From NCBI RefSeq assembly GCF_014692495.1, contig NZ_JACOIJ010000002.1:62001-126000 (forward strand): a stretch of DNA of 64,000 nt. Direction: 5' to 3'. Every line of letters starts with the position of its first letter. Positions within the stretch are counted from its first letter, which is position 1. The position numbers and the translations under genes are program-made. Source of the stretch: Sphingobacterium litopenaei (lineage in GTDB: Bacteria > Bacteroidota > Bacteroidia > Sphingobacteriales > Sphingobacteriaceae). Shown here piece by piece: positions 27,589 to 36,364 of this stretch. Under the pieces are notes generated by a model. It saw nothing but the letters and a program-made list of their open reading frames with translations, was not told where the DNA came from and made no database searches.

Positions 27589-28545
27589 TTATTCTACTTC
27601 GAATAAGTCAGAAATTGAAGAGTGTTGGTTTACGCTCTTAATTGCTTTAGCAAATAAATCTGCAGTAGATAATACTTTAATTTTAGTTGAGTTTTTAGCT
27701 TTTTCAGCATCTAATTGAATAGTATCTGTTACGATCATTTCTGTCAATACAGAGTTTTCAATTGTTTCGTAAGCTTTACCAGATAATACAGCGTGAGTAC
27801 ATACCGCTCTTACTGAATTAGCACCATTTTCCATAATCAAAGCGGCAGCTTTTGAAAGAGTACCTGCAGTGTCACAGATGTCATCGATCAATACCACGTC
27901 TTGACCAGTTACATCACCAATGATAGACATAGATTCGATTTCATTGGCACGTTTACGACGTTTGTCACAGATGATTACTTCCGCATTGAAGAATTTAGCA
28001 AATGTACGTGCGCGGTATGATCCACCCATGTCTGGAGATGCAATTGTCAAGTTAGGAAGGTTCAATGATTTGATGTAAGGAACAAAAATCACAGAACCAT
28101 CTAAATGATCAACAGGGATATCGAAAAATCCTTGAATTTGAGCAGCATGCAAGTCCATTGTCATGATACGGCTAGCTCCAGCAGCAGTGATCAAGTTTGC
28201 AATCATTTTAGCACCAATAGCTACACGAGGTTTGTCTTTACGGTCTTGACGAGCGAAACCAAAATAAGGTACTACAGCAGTAATATAGTGAGCTGAAGCT
28301 CTCTTTGCTGCGTCGATCATCAATAATAATTCGAAAAGATTGTCGGTAGGTTGGTTGGTAGATTGGATTAGGAATACGTCAGCTCCTCTTACAGATTCAT
28401 TGTAGAACGGTTGAATTTCGCCGTCACTGAATTTCGATAGTGTCTTTTCTCCTAAGGCTTTCCCGTACGATTGGGCGATTTTTTCTGCTAGTTCCTGAGT
28501 TCCTGAACCTGCAAATAATTTAACCGTGTTAAATTGCAAAGGCAT
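27589..28545 (-). CDS. prs: Ribose-phosphate pyrophosphokinase
   Basis: This 318-residue enzyme makes PRPP from ribose-5-phosphate and ATP, feeding purine, pyrimidine, NAD, His and Trp synthesis. Motifs seen: ATP-loop region with RQDRKDKPR (~100), MDLHAAQIQGFFDIPVDHL (~130), DKRRKRANE flexible loop (~200) and the PRPP-binding loop VVLIDDICDTAGTL (~222-235). Length and motif order are those of class I enzymes. A TAACTTTG promoter motif lies 38 bp upstream. Confidence 0.97.
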   Translation of the reverse strand: MPLQFNTVKLFAGSGTQELAEKIAQSYGKALGEKTLSKFSDGEIQPFYNESVRGADVFLIQSTNQPTDNLFELLLMIDAAKRASAHYITAVVPYFGFARQDRKDKPRVAIGAKMIANLITAAGASRIMTMDLHAAQIQGFFDIPVDHLDGSVIFVPYIKSLNLPNLTIASPDMGGSYRARTFAKFFNAEVIICDKRRKRANEIESMSIIGDVTGQDVVLIDDICDTAGTLSKAAALIMENGANSVRAVCTHAVLSGKAYETIENSVLTEMIVTDTIQLDAEKAKNSTKIKVLSTADLFAKAIKSVNQHSSISDLFEVE

Positions 28546-28582
28546 GGTGTTGTTGTATTTATATGTTTTTATGAATGATGGA

Positions 28583-28590
28583 CAAAGTTA
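28583..28590 (-). promoter_or_regulatory. prs -7 promoter element
   Basis: TAACTTTG on the - strand matches TAnnTTTG, 38 bp before the prs ATG. I see no clear -33 element. Confidence 0.45.
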
Positions 28591-28673
28591 GACAAATGAA
28601 ATCGAAAATAAAAAGACTATAGTGAGAAATAAAAACACCTTTGTTTAGTTAGTGAATTATCGTAAAAAGAAAA

Positions 28674-28700
28674 AGAGAGCTACAAAATTTGTAACTCTCT
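28674..28700 (-). terminator. Terminator of tRNA-Gln (copy 1)
   Basis: Read on the - strand, AGAGAGTTACAAA pairs with a near-perfect complement and is followed by TTTTTC. It starts 5 bp after the tRNA. Confidence 0.8.
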
Positions 28701-28704
28701 TTTG

Positions 28705-28775
28705 TTGTCCGACCTGGATTCGAACCAAGACAAACAGAACCAAAAACTGTCGTACTACCCTTATACTATCGGACA
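28705..28775 (-). tRNA. tRNA-Gln (UUG), copy 1
   Basis: The 71-nt cloverleaf can be drawn by hand: 7-bp acceptor stem (TGTCCGA/TCGGACA, discriminator A), 4-bp D stem with a 7-nt loop, anticodon loop TTTTGGT with anticodon TTG, 4-nt variable loop and 5-bp T stem around TTCGAAT. The anticodon stem has a T-T mismatch at its loop-proximal pair (31-39). CCA is not encoded. It is identical to the second copy 219 bp away. Confidence 0.95.
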
Positions 28776-28823
28776 ATCCCTCGAACCTTTCTACTAGAAA
28801 AGACTAGTATTTCGTTCGTTGTG

Positions 28824-28854
28824 CAAAGATAAAAACTCTGTTTAAAATGTCAAA
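28824..28854 (-). promoter_or_regulatory. Promoter of tRNA-Gln copy 1
   Basis: On the - strand TTTG (28851-28854), 19 nt, then TATCTTTG (28824-28831): an exact match to the Bacteroidota primary-sigma promoter. It lies ~48 bp before the tRNA. Confidence 0.8.
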
Positions 28855-28894
28855 CACTATTTTATCTTTTTTTAAATTTTCATAAAAACAAAAA

Positions 28895-28919
28895 AGAGAG
28901 CTATTCTTCATAACTCTCT
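28895..28919 (-). terminator. Terminator of tRNA-Gln (copy 2)
   Basis: AGAGAGTTATG and its complement form a hairpin followed by TTTTTTG on the - strand, 5 bp after the tRNA. It resembles the copy-1 terminator but has a different loop. Confidence 0.8.
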
Positions 28920-28923
28920 TTTG

Positions 28924-28994
28924 TTGTCCGACCTGGATTCGAACCAAGACAAACAGAACCAAAAACTGTCGTACTACCCTTATACTATCGGACA
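28924..28994 (-). tRNA. tRNA-Gln (UUG), copy 2
   Basis: All 71 nt are identical to copy 1, including the T-T mismatch in the anticodon stem. It has its own promoter and terminator, so the two genes are separate transcription units. A pair of tRNA-Gln genes next to prs is consistent with a conserved housekeeping block. Confidence 0.95.
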
Positions 28995-29329
28995 AACATT
29001 ATCAAACTTTTGTGTCATTGTTCCTTGTTTGACGATGCAAATATACGCTGATTTTTTTACTCGTCAAATTTTTTTTGCTTCCTGCACGTATCTCTGTTGA
29101 TTTTCAGGACAATATTTTTTATTCGTTTATGCCCATTATATCATTTGAAGTCTCCAAAAGTGTAAAGCTGTGTTAAAATATGATTTATTTATTCATTTGT
29201 ATCAATGTATTCCTTATTTTCGAATCGAGTTTATAAACAATTAACCGTTTGTTGGCTTGATTTGTCGAGTAACTACTGAAAATATAAACGGAAGCCTGAC
29301 AAATCTATTTTCTAGAGCAATTAACATAT
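28995..29329. other. Spacer between tRNA-Gln copy 2 and the DUF2723 gene
   Basis: The left ~75 bp hold the divergent tRNA promoter. In the remaining ~255 bp I see no open frame, no hairpin and no exact TAnnTTTG on the + strand; TATTTTCG near 29215 is the nearest match for the DUF2723 gene. Confidence 0.5.
29038..29068 (-). promoter_or_regulatory. Promoter of tRNA-Gln copy 2
   Basis: On the - strand TTTG (29065-29068), 19 nt, then TATATTTG (29038-29045), an exact consensus match ~43 bp before the tRNA. Confidence 0.8.
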
Positions 29330-32300
29330 ATGATGAATTACAATAAGATTAACAATCTGCTGGGATGGCTTTGTGCTTTCGTAGCTACACTTGTTTATGT
29401 CGTGACTGCTGAACGCACCGCGAGTTGGTGGGACTGTGGGGAGTTTATCGCTTCTGCTTACAAGATGCAGATCGTTCACCAACCTGGAGCTCCTTTGTTT
29501 TTGATGATTCAAAACATCTTCTCGAATATGGCGATGGGGGATAAAACCCAAATTGCGTATTGGATGAATGTGGGATCTGCGGTTAGTTCTGGGCTTACCA
29601 TATTGTTCTTGTTTTGGTCAATTACCGCTTTAGGACGTAAAATCTTTGTAGGAAATGCTAATTTATCCACCGCATTAAATCCCACGCAAACTATTGTAGT
29701 AATGGGAGCAGGTGTTGTGGGAGCATTAGCTTATGCTTTTACAGATACATTTTGGTTTTCAGCCGTAGAATCAGAGGTGTATGCGATGTCTTCATTATGT
29801 ACTGCTGTGGTTTTTTGGGCTATTCTGAAATGGGAAGTACGTGCTGATGAAGAAGGAGCGGATCGTTGGTTAATCTTCATTGCTTATGTTATGGGACTTT
29901 CCATAGGGGTTCACTTATTGAACTTATTGGTAATTCCTGCTATTGCATTGGTTATTTATTTCAGAAGATCTAAACAAATTACTAAGGTTGGTGCTTTTAA
30001 AGCATTTATGATTGGTGTTGTCGTTTTAGGACTTATCTTATGGGGCGTCATTCAATACTTAATTAAGTTTGCTGCGTTTACCGATTTATTCTTTGTCAAT
30101 ACCTTGGGCTTGGGATTCGGAACTGGAGTTACTTTCTTTGCTTTATTAGTTGTAGGTGGATTAATATTCGGTATTTGGTATTCCATCAAAAAAGTAAAAC
30201 CTATTCTAAACATAGCTTTAGTTTCTTTAGGATTTATCATCTTCGGATATAGTTCGTTTGCAATGATTACGATTCGTGCTAAAGCTGATCCCACATTGAA
30301 TAACTCGGATCCTGATAATGCTTTTGCATTCCTAAGTTATTTGAACCGTGAGCAATACGGAGATGAACCATTATTTAAAGGAAAATATTTCGATGCGAAA
30401 CCAACAGACGCATTTGATGCAGGTAATGTATACCGCAAAGACAAAGATAAATATGTAGTAGCGCGTAAGAAAACAAAATATAGTTATGATCGTGAAACAA
30501 TTTTCCCTCGTATCTACAGCGATAGAGGTGAACATGCTAATTTCTATAGACAATATTTAGGTTTGGGTCCGGAAGAAAAACCTACTTTTTCGGATAATTT
30601 AAAATTCTTCTTCGGTTATCAAATCGGGCATATGTACTTCCGTTATTTCTTATGGAATTTTGTTGGAAGACAAAATGACGTACAAGGTCACGGTTCTACA
30701 TTAGAGGGGAATTGGATTTCGGGTATCAAACCTATTGATAATATGTTGGTAGGGGGTCAAAGTGATTTGTCTACTTCCGAAAAAGAAAATCCTTCACGCA
30801 ATACCTACTTCTTCTTACCATTGATAATTGGATTTATTGGTGCTTACTGGCATTTTGGTAAAAAGCAAAAGGATGCTTTAGTAGTATTATTGCTGTTCTT
30901 CTTTACGGGTTTGGCGATTGTATTGTATTTAAATCAGTCTCCATTACAACCTCGTGAACGTGATTATGCATATGCAGGATCGTTCTATGCTTTCTCCATT
31001 TGGGTTGGTCTAGGTGTTATCGCGATTTGGGAATTCTTATCTAAAAAAGTAAATGTGAAATCCGCTGCTATTGGAGCTACAGCTTTAGGTGTTTTTGCAG
31101 CACCCGTATTGTTGGCTTCTCAAAACTGGGATGATCACGATAGATCGGAGAAATCACTTTCGCGTGATATGGCATTAAACTATTTAGAGTCTTGTGCGCC
31201 TAATGCGATTTTATTCTCTTATGGAGATAATGATACCTATCCACTATGGTATTTGCAGGAGGTAGAGGGCGTGCGTACTGACGTGCGTGTCGTGAATTTG
31301 AGCTTGCTGTCATCGGATTGGTATATGCGTCAGATGATGAAAAAAGTAAATGATGCGGATGCACTTCCAATTAATATTGATCCTGAAAAAATTAAAGATG
31401 GTGTTCGTGATGTGATTTACTATTACGATTATCAAATTCCAGGAAATGTGGATTTACAGGCTGCTTTAGAAGTAATGCTTTCGGATGATCCACAGAATAA
31501 AGTGCCATTACAGTCTGGTGAAAGTGCTAATATTCTTCCTACTAAAAACTTGAAATTGCAAGTTGATAAACAAGCGGTATTAGCGAATAAAGCTGTTCCG
31601 GCTATTTGGCAAGATTCAGTGGTCGATTCATTGACATTCACTTATCCAATGGGTTATGTTTCTCGTGCAGAATTGTCGGTATTATCTATTTTGGCAAATA
31701 ACAATTGGAAACGTCCTATTTACTTTACCACGACAACTCCTCAACAATTCTATTTGGGATTGGATAAATACTTGGTGTCAGAAGGTTTTGCTTTGCGCCT
31801 AATTCCTGTAGATACTAAAGTAGAGGATGCGGAACAAGGTGCGGTACAACATACGGAGGAGGTTTATGATAAAATCATGAACAAATACCAATGGGGTAAT
31901 ATTAGTAAAGCGAAATATTTGGATCCTGATACATACCGTTATTTAACATTCTATTTGAGTTCTATATTTGGAGAGACTGCACAAAACTTACTACAGGATG
32001 GTAAGAAAAAAGAAGCGCACGATGTAGTGTTGAAAGCTTACGAAAATCTTCCAAAGAAAATCTTCCAAATGGGAGAAGCTATGAGTTATATTCCGTTATT
32101 GGATGCCATGTATCAGACAGGGGAATCAGCTAAAGCAAAAGAAATTGCATTACGTAATTTGACGTATATCAAAGAGAACATGCATTATTTCGCTTCAAAT
32201 CAATACATCAAAGATTTGTCGGCAGAACGTAATGTACGTTTAGCATTAGTAGGCTTACAACGTTTGAAAATGTTGGGTGAGCAATACAAAGATGCCGATG

Positions 32301-32356
32301 TGCAGAAAGCAACTGCAGAACTTTGGAAACAATACGGTTATTTCTTCGGAGAATAA
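29330..32356 (+). CDS. DUF2723 (GT117-type) membrane glycosyltransferase-like protein
   Basis: This 1008-residue inner-membrane protein begins with the DUF2723 domain: helix 1 (LGWLCAFVATLVYVVT), then TASWWDCGEFIASAYKMQI and HQPGAPLF at ~27-60. The acidic D-C-G-E in the first external loop fits the GT-C architecture of this family, whose eukaryotic member TMEM260 is a protein O-mannosyltransferase. About 12 helices run to ~residue 590. The last ~400 residues are soluble, with TPR-like helices near the end. In Bacteroidota it may glycosylate secreted proteins; donor and acceptor are not evident. Two adjacent ATGs are possible starts. Confidence 0.85.
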   Translation: MMNYNKINNLLGWLCAFVATLVYVVTAERTASWWDCGEFIASAYKMQIVHQPGAPLFLMIQNIFSNMAMGDKTQIAYWMNVGSAVSSGLTILFLFWSITALGRKIFVGNANLSTALNPTQTIVVMGAGVVGALAYAFTDTFWFSAVESEVYAMSSLCTAVVFWAILKWEVRADEEGADRWLIFIAYVMGLSIGVHLLNLLVIPAIALVIYFRRSKQITKVGAFKAFMIGVVVLGLILWGVIQYLIKFAAFTDLFFVNTLGLGFGTGVTFFALLVVGGLIFGIWYSIKKVKPILNIALVSLGFIIFGYSSFAMITIRAKADPTLNNSDPDNAFAFLSYLNREQYGDEPLFKGKYFDAKPTDAFDAGNVYRKDKDKYVVARKKTKYSYDRETIFPRIYSDRGEHANFYRQYLGLGPEEKPTFSDNLKFFFGYQIGHMYFRYFLWNFVGRQNDVQGHGSTLEGNWISGIKPIDNMLVGGQSDLSTSEKENPSRNTYFFLPLIIGFIGAYWHFGKKQKDALVVLLLFFFTGLAIVLYLNQSPLQPRERDYAYAGSFYAFSIWVGLGVIAIWEFLSKKVNVKSAAIGATALGVFAAPVLLASQNWDDHDRSEKSLSRDMALNYLESCAPNAILFSYGDNDTYPLWYLQEVEGVRTDVRVVNLSLLSSDWYMRQMMKKVNDADALPINIDPEKIKDGVRDVIYYYDYQIPGNVDLQAALEVMLSDDPQNKVPLQSGESANILPTKNLKLQVDKQAVLANKAVPAIWQDSVVDSLTFTYPMGYVSRAELSVLSILANNNWKRPIYFTTTTPQQFYLGLDKYLVSEGFALRLIPVDTKVEDAEQGAVQHTEEVYDKIMNKYQWGNISKAKYLDPDTYRYLTFYLSSIFGETAQNLLQDGKKKEAHDVVLKAYENLPKKIFQMGEAMSYIPLLDAMYQTGESAKAKEIALRNLTYIKENMHYFASNQYIKDLSAERNVRLALVGLQRLKMLGEQYKDADVQKATAELWKQYGYFFGE

Positions 32357-32378
32357 ACTGGATTAAACTAATAAACAT

Positions 32379-32408
32379 AAAAGAGGATGTCGTAAGGCAT
32401 CCTCTTTT
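32379..32408 (+). terminator. Terminator of the DUF2723 gene
   Basis: An 11-bp perfect stem (32379-32389 with 32398-32408) ends in TTTT, 22 bp after the stop. Confidence 0.8.
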
Positions 32409-32473
32409 GTCTTTCAGTAGAAAGTTAAAGGGTATACTTTCTATTTTTTATTCCAACTCTGAATAAAAAAGCC

Positions 32474-32481
32474 TATTTTTG
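32474..32481 (+). promoter_or_regulatory. pyrR-pyrB -7 promoter element
   Basis: TATTTTTG matches TAnnTTTG and ends 16 bp before the pyrR ATG. This predicts a 5' leader of about 10 nt. No good -33 element is seen. Confidence 0.45.
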
Positions 32482-32497
32482 TCCAAATAATCCTATA

Positions 32498-33043
32498 ATG
32501 AAACAATCGATTTTATTAGACGGTCCTAAGTTTCAAATTACAATCAAAAGATTGTGTCAACAATTGATTGAAAATCACGGAGATTTCTCGAATTCAGCAA
32601 TTATCGGTATTCAGCCGCGTGGTATTTTTTTAGCTAATCGTATAGCGAAAGAATTGAAAGAGATGTTGGGCAAAGACGTAGATACAGGTGTGTTGGATAT
32701 TACATTCTTCCGCGACGATTTCCGACTTAAAGGAAATTCCCCTTTACTTGCCAACAGTACGCAGATTGATTTTATTGTGGAAGGTAAGAATGTGATTTTT
32801 GTCGATGATGTGCTTTGGACTGGTCGTACTATTCGTTCGGCAATGGACGCTATCCAAGCTTTTGGTCGTTCCAATCGCATTGAACTTTTGTGTTTAGTAG
32901 ACCGTAGATTCTCCAGACAGATACCTATTCAGCCTGATTATATCGGAATCCAAGTAGATTCAATTGACTCTCAAAAAGTAATCGTGAGTTGGGAAGAAGT
33001 AGATAAGGAGGATAGTATCGTACTGATTACGGACAAGAAATAA
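32498..33043 (+). CDS. pyrR: PyrR, pyr regulator / uracil phosphoribosyltransferase
   Basis: This 181-residue type I phosphoribosyltransferase has the PRPP loop VIFVDDVLWTGRTIRSAMDAI at ~98-118, which is typical of PyrR, and the flexible-loop region with D-I-T-F-F-R-D-D near residue 68. PyrR makes UMP from uracil and, in Firmicutes, binds pyr mRNA leaders to cause attenuation. It lies 26 bp upstream of pyrB, supporting a pyrimidine operon. The predicted leader is too short for an attenuator, so here the enzyme may act mainly in salvage. Confidence 0.93.
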   Translation: MKQSILLDGPKFQITIKRLCQQLIENHGDFSNSAIIGIQPRGIFLANRIAKELKEMLGKDVDTGVLDITFFRDDFRLKGNSPLLANSTQIDFIVEGKNVIFVDDVLWTGRTIRSAMDAIQAFGRSNRIELLCLVDRRFSRQIPIQPDYIGIQVDSIDSQKVIVSWEEVDKEDSIVLITDKK

Positions 33044-33069
33044 TTTTTTCAGCGAAAAATACTAATAAA

Positions 33070-34008
33070 ATGCCAACAACAACAGAACAGTTAAGTACAT
33101 GCCACTTATTAGGCATCAAAGACCTAACTGAGCATGATATTCAATTAATTTTAGATACAGCAGCAAATTTTAAGGATGTCCTGAATCGTCCGATCAAAAA
33201 AGTTCCTTCGTTAAGAGATATTACTATTGCTAATGTATTCTTCGAAAACTCCACACGTACACGTCTATCTTTCGAATTAGCAGAAAAACGTCTTTCAGCA
33301 GACACCATCAACTTTGCAGCGTCTTCTTCCTCAGTGAGTAAAGGAGAGACTCTAATCGACACAGTCAACAACATCTTAGCCATGAAAGTGGATATGATTG
33401 TAATGCGTCACCCTTACGCTGGAGCAGGTGTGTTTTTGAGTAAACATGTAGATGCGCAAATCGTTAATGCTGGTGATGGTGCACATGAGCATCCTACACA
33501 AGCATTGCTGGATTCTTTTTCTATTCGTGAGAAATATGGTGATGTAGCAGGACGTAAAGTGGCTATCATCGGGGATATTTTGCATTCACGTGTAGCCTTA
33601 TCAAACATTTTGTGTTTACAAAAGCAAGGTGCTGAGGTGATGGTTTGTGGTCCGACTACATTGATTCCTAAATATATCACTTCATTAGGTGTAAAAGTAG
33701 AACATGACTTAATGAAAGCGTTGAATTGGTGTGATGTGGCGAATATGTTGCGTATCCAATTAGAGCGTCAGGATATTGCGTATTTCCCATCATTACGTGA
33801 GTACTCCATGTTATATGGATTAAACAAAGAAATCTTGGATTCTCTGGATAAAGAAATTACAATTATGCACCCAGGACCAATCAATAGAGGTGTCGAAATT
33901 ACTTCGGATGTAGCAGATAGTCAACATTCGATTATTCTCGACCAAGTTGAAAATGGGGTTGCGGTACGCATGGCAGTTTTATACTTGCTAGCAGGAAAGA
34001 GAGGTTAA
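33070..34008 (+). CDS. pyrB: Aspartate carbamoyltransferase catalytic subunit
   Basis: This 312-residue enzyme condenses carbamoyl phosphate and aspartate in the second step of pyrimidine synthesis. Carbamoyl-phosphate binding motif FENSTRTRLSFELAEKRL at ~58, SSVSKGETLIDT (~88), MRHPYAGA (~110), AGDGAHEHPTQALLD (~135) and HPGPINRGVEI (~275) are all intact. No pyrI regulatory subunit follows. The stop codon lies inside a terminator hairpin. Confidence 0.97.
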   Translation: MPTTTEQLSTCHLLGIKDLTEHDIQLILDTAANFKDVLNRPIKKVPSLRDITIANVFFENSTRTRLSFELAEKRLSADTINFAASSSSVSKGETLIDTVNNILAMKVDMIVMRHPYAGAGVFLSKHVDAQIVNAGDGAHEHPTQALLDSFSIREKYGDVAGRKVAIIGDILHSRVALSNILCLQKQGAEVMVCGPTTLIPKYITSLGVKVEHDLMKALNWCDVANMLRIQLERQDIAYFPSLREYSMLYGLNKEILDSLDKEITIMHPGPINRGVEITSDVADSQHSIILDQVENGVAVRMAVLYLLAGKRG

Positions 34009-34025
34009 GGTTTTAACCTCTCTTT
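33996..34025. terminator. Bidirectional terminator overlapping the pyrB stop
   Basis: A 13-bp perfect stem (33996-34008 with 34013-34025) with loop GGTT has a T tail on the + strand. It includes the last codons of pyrB. The convergent gene ends 3 bp away, but its own tail on the - strand is poorer in T. Confidence 0.85.
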
Positions 34026-34027
34026 TT

Positions 34028-36028
34028 TTAGACTTCTTTTCTTGGTGGAAAGAAGAATTGCATAGGACTCAAAAGAAACAATGCCCATACGGCTTTCCCG
34101 ACTAATATCAATTCATAAAATTTCATTTTCCGTGCACGAAATGCCAGAATTAAGCTAAGTGTAAAACTGACTATAAAGTTTACAAAACCAATTACACCTA
34201 TTCCTACTACACCCCAGATAATCATATCTGTTGGTGCGCGTAATTCACTTCCGTAAATGCCTAAGGCTAGATTTCCACTAGCAAAAGTAATGTGGCGTAT
34301 GTCAATGTTTAGTCCTAAAAATATCCCAATAGAGCCTGTCATGCCCATAAATACCCCAAACCATACGTTAGAAATAACACCAGCCCATTTCTTTTTGTAC
34401 CAATCTGCAAATCGTTTCGTTTTTTCTTTTCCAAATACTTTCTTGAGAATTGGGTGTTGCTCAATTCTATAATAGAGAGAATGATGCTTATCCCGATTGG
34501 CTACACTTCCCGCAATAATCCCAGATAAGAATAAGAAAACACCTGCAATAGCAGCGTGCGCTATGGAAGGGGAATCAATAGGGTCCAAATTTGTGATAAG
34601 AGTACGCCATTTGGCAGAAGCTATATTGAAGTGAAAAAGCAGATCAATTCCTTTTATTAGTAGCCATGCTATTGGAAAGGCTAAAAACACATTACCCACA
34701 AAAGCTATAAATTGCGAACGAAAAATTTGGGAAAAGAAATGCGCGAAAGACCAATACTTGTAGTTTCGTTCTTCTTTACTTTCAGTCTTGCGTTCCAAAG
34801 CGCTGACTAATGCCGAAGCAGTCATAGCGGGCTGCTTGGTAGCTAGTGTACAGCCTAATAAATAAATTGCGGTGAAGCCTAATGCGTAGTTTAGACTATA
34901 TAAAACTGCATGTCCAAAGATACTGGTGTCCACCTTAGCCAATAGTACTTTTATGACACATAGTATAGCTACAATACATCCACCACCACAGGCAGACCAA
35001 AACATTTTCGTGTATTCTTTCTTGGAAGTTGTTATATAATGTTCACCCGTCTGTGCGGTATGTTGTGTGATTTCGTAGGCTATGGATTGTGTACTTTCAT
35101 TGATAAGCCTACGCACGTTCGTTTTGTTTGTATTTATACATATAAGCTTCTTTATTAGTGAAATCGTCTGTTCTACGCCTTCATTAGGCTCGTCTAATAC
35201 CAAATAAGGAAGTGTCTCGCGGATCCGAGCCAATTGCTGACGCAATCGGAGTAAAGATTGATTCACTTTCATCGAAATCCCTAGTTTATGGGAATTATCA
35301 AAAGCATCATCGATATACTTTTCGCACTGACTTAATAGCACTATCAACTGTTTGTAATTAATGTCCGAACTAACCAGATAAGGATGATTTTGCGTACGAA
35401 TATATTGGATAATAGCATCCATTTCTTGAAGTAGTCCAATAAATGGATTATCAAAATTCCGGTATTCCGGATTCATCTTGCTGACTTCGGTTTCCATTGC
35501 CCGTCCCGAAACACGCTGTGTCAAAACTTCCAACCCGTACAATATTTCCGAAATAGGATGATTGTTTTGTTCTAATTCGTAAATACTTTTTCCTTCAACC
35601 ATTTCAAAGAGACGAATCAATTGTTCGTCTGGTATGCGCATAATCCAATCTGAATCTGTTCTAGAATAGAATATTTGGTTCAGTACGAATTCTAGAGATT
35701 CAGCAGGAGCTTGGTGAGGAATTATTTTAGCAATTAGCCTTCTTTTGACTTCGTACAAAAAATCATTGTAATTGATGATGCCGACATCCGAAATAATTTG
35801 ATCGAAGTCTCTGGTCTGGAAGTTTAATGCATCTATTTTGGTAATTAATATTGTTTTGTATGAGGGCGTGGATTGCAATAATTCCAACAAATCATTAATT
35901 TCTACCAATAAAGAGTGTCTGTTTTTGCGATAGATATTTACGAGTTCAATTAAGAAGTCCAATCCATCAATTTCTTTATAAGTAGACTGTTCAAATAAGA
36001 CTATTAACTCTTGTTTGGTCTGCGTCAT
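34028..36028 (-). CDS. Gcr-type 'site-specific recombinase' family membrane protein
   Basis: The 666-residue protein matches the PF10136 family (Neisseria Gcr-like), but the sequence argues for a membrane protein and not a DNA recombinase. Residues ~1-330 are soluble and helical. About six or seven hydrophobic helices follow between ~345 and 655, with conserved loops such as IAGSVANRDKHHSLYYRIEQ (~500) and F-G-V-F-M-G-M-T-G-S-I-G-I-F-L-G-L-N-I-D-I-R (~560). No recombinase catalytic motif is seen. The function is unknown. It is transcribed alone, convergent with pyrB. Confidence 0.75.
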   Translation of the reverse strand: MTQTKQELIVLFEQSTYKEIDGLDFLIELVNIYRKNRHSLLVEINDLLELLQSTPSYKTILITKIDALNFQTRDFDQIISDVGIINYNDFLYEVKRRLIAKIIPHQAPAESLEFVLNQIFYSRTDSDWIMRIPDEQLIRLFEMVEGKSIYELEQNNHPISEILYGLEVLTQRVSGRAMETEVSKMNPEYRNFDNPFIGLLQEMDAIIQYIRTQNHPYLVSSDINYKQLIVLLSQCEKYIDDAFDNSHKLGISMKVNQSLLRLRQQLARIRETLPYLVLDEPNEGVEQTISLIKKLICINTNKTNVRRLINESTQSIAYEITQHTAQTGEHYITTSKKEYTKMFWSACGGGCIVAILCVIKVLLAKVDTSIFGHAVLYSLNYALGFTAIYLLGCTLATKQPAMTASALVSALERKTESKEERNYKYWSFAHFFSQIFRSQFIAFVGNVFLAFPIAWLLIKGIDLLFHFNIASAKWRTLITNLDPIDSPSIAHAAIAGVFLFLSGIIAGSVANRDKHHSLYYRIEQHPILKKVFGKEKTKRFADWYKKKWAGVISNVWFGVFMGMTGSIGIFLGLNIDIRHITFASGNLALGIYGSELRAPTDMIIWGVVGIGVIGFVNFIVSFTLSLILAFRARKMKFYELILVGKAVWALFLLSPMQFFFPPRKEV

Positions 36029-36364
36029 GTAAGGTATGTATGTGTATTTGCTTGTTTAAAAAGCAATGAAAAATTACGGTTTTATATTGAAACACACAAA
36101 ATCCTTCAAAGTTTTAATAAAATGCAACCTCTTGAAATAAACTTATCTAATGTGAAAAAATGTTAAATATTCTTATGTAATCCGACTTAATCGTAAAATT
36201 AGCGTTATAAAAGGTGTTTACTAACAGATGTTAACAACTTTTGAGGAAAACTTGATTCTTAACTACTAATTTAGTAGACTGAAGAATAGTATCTACATCA
36301 CACTACGTGGGTGGCTATTTTGGGATGATTTTTTTAGAAATTTAGATAAAGAAAATACACCATT
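36029..36364. other. Divergent spacer between the Gcr-type and TPR genes
   Basis: These 336 bp hold the start regions of two divergent genes. There is no open frame of note. I see a TTGCTT/AAGCAA hairpin near 36046-36064 and a short ACTAATTTAGT palindrome near 36262, but no exact TAnnTTTG on either strand. Confidence 0.4.

Noticed and set aside
28705-28994. Integration site or genomic-island edge at the tRNA genes
   Set aside because: Both tRNAs are complete, no partial tRNA copy lies elsewhere in the window, and no integrase is present.
34028-36028. Mobile element because of the 'recombinase' family name
   Set aside because: The protein is a multi-pass membrane protein, and no terminal repeats, target duplications or tRNA junctions flank it.
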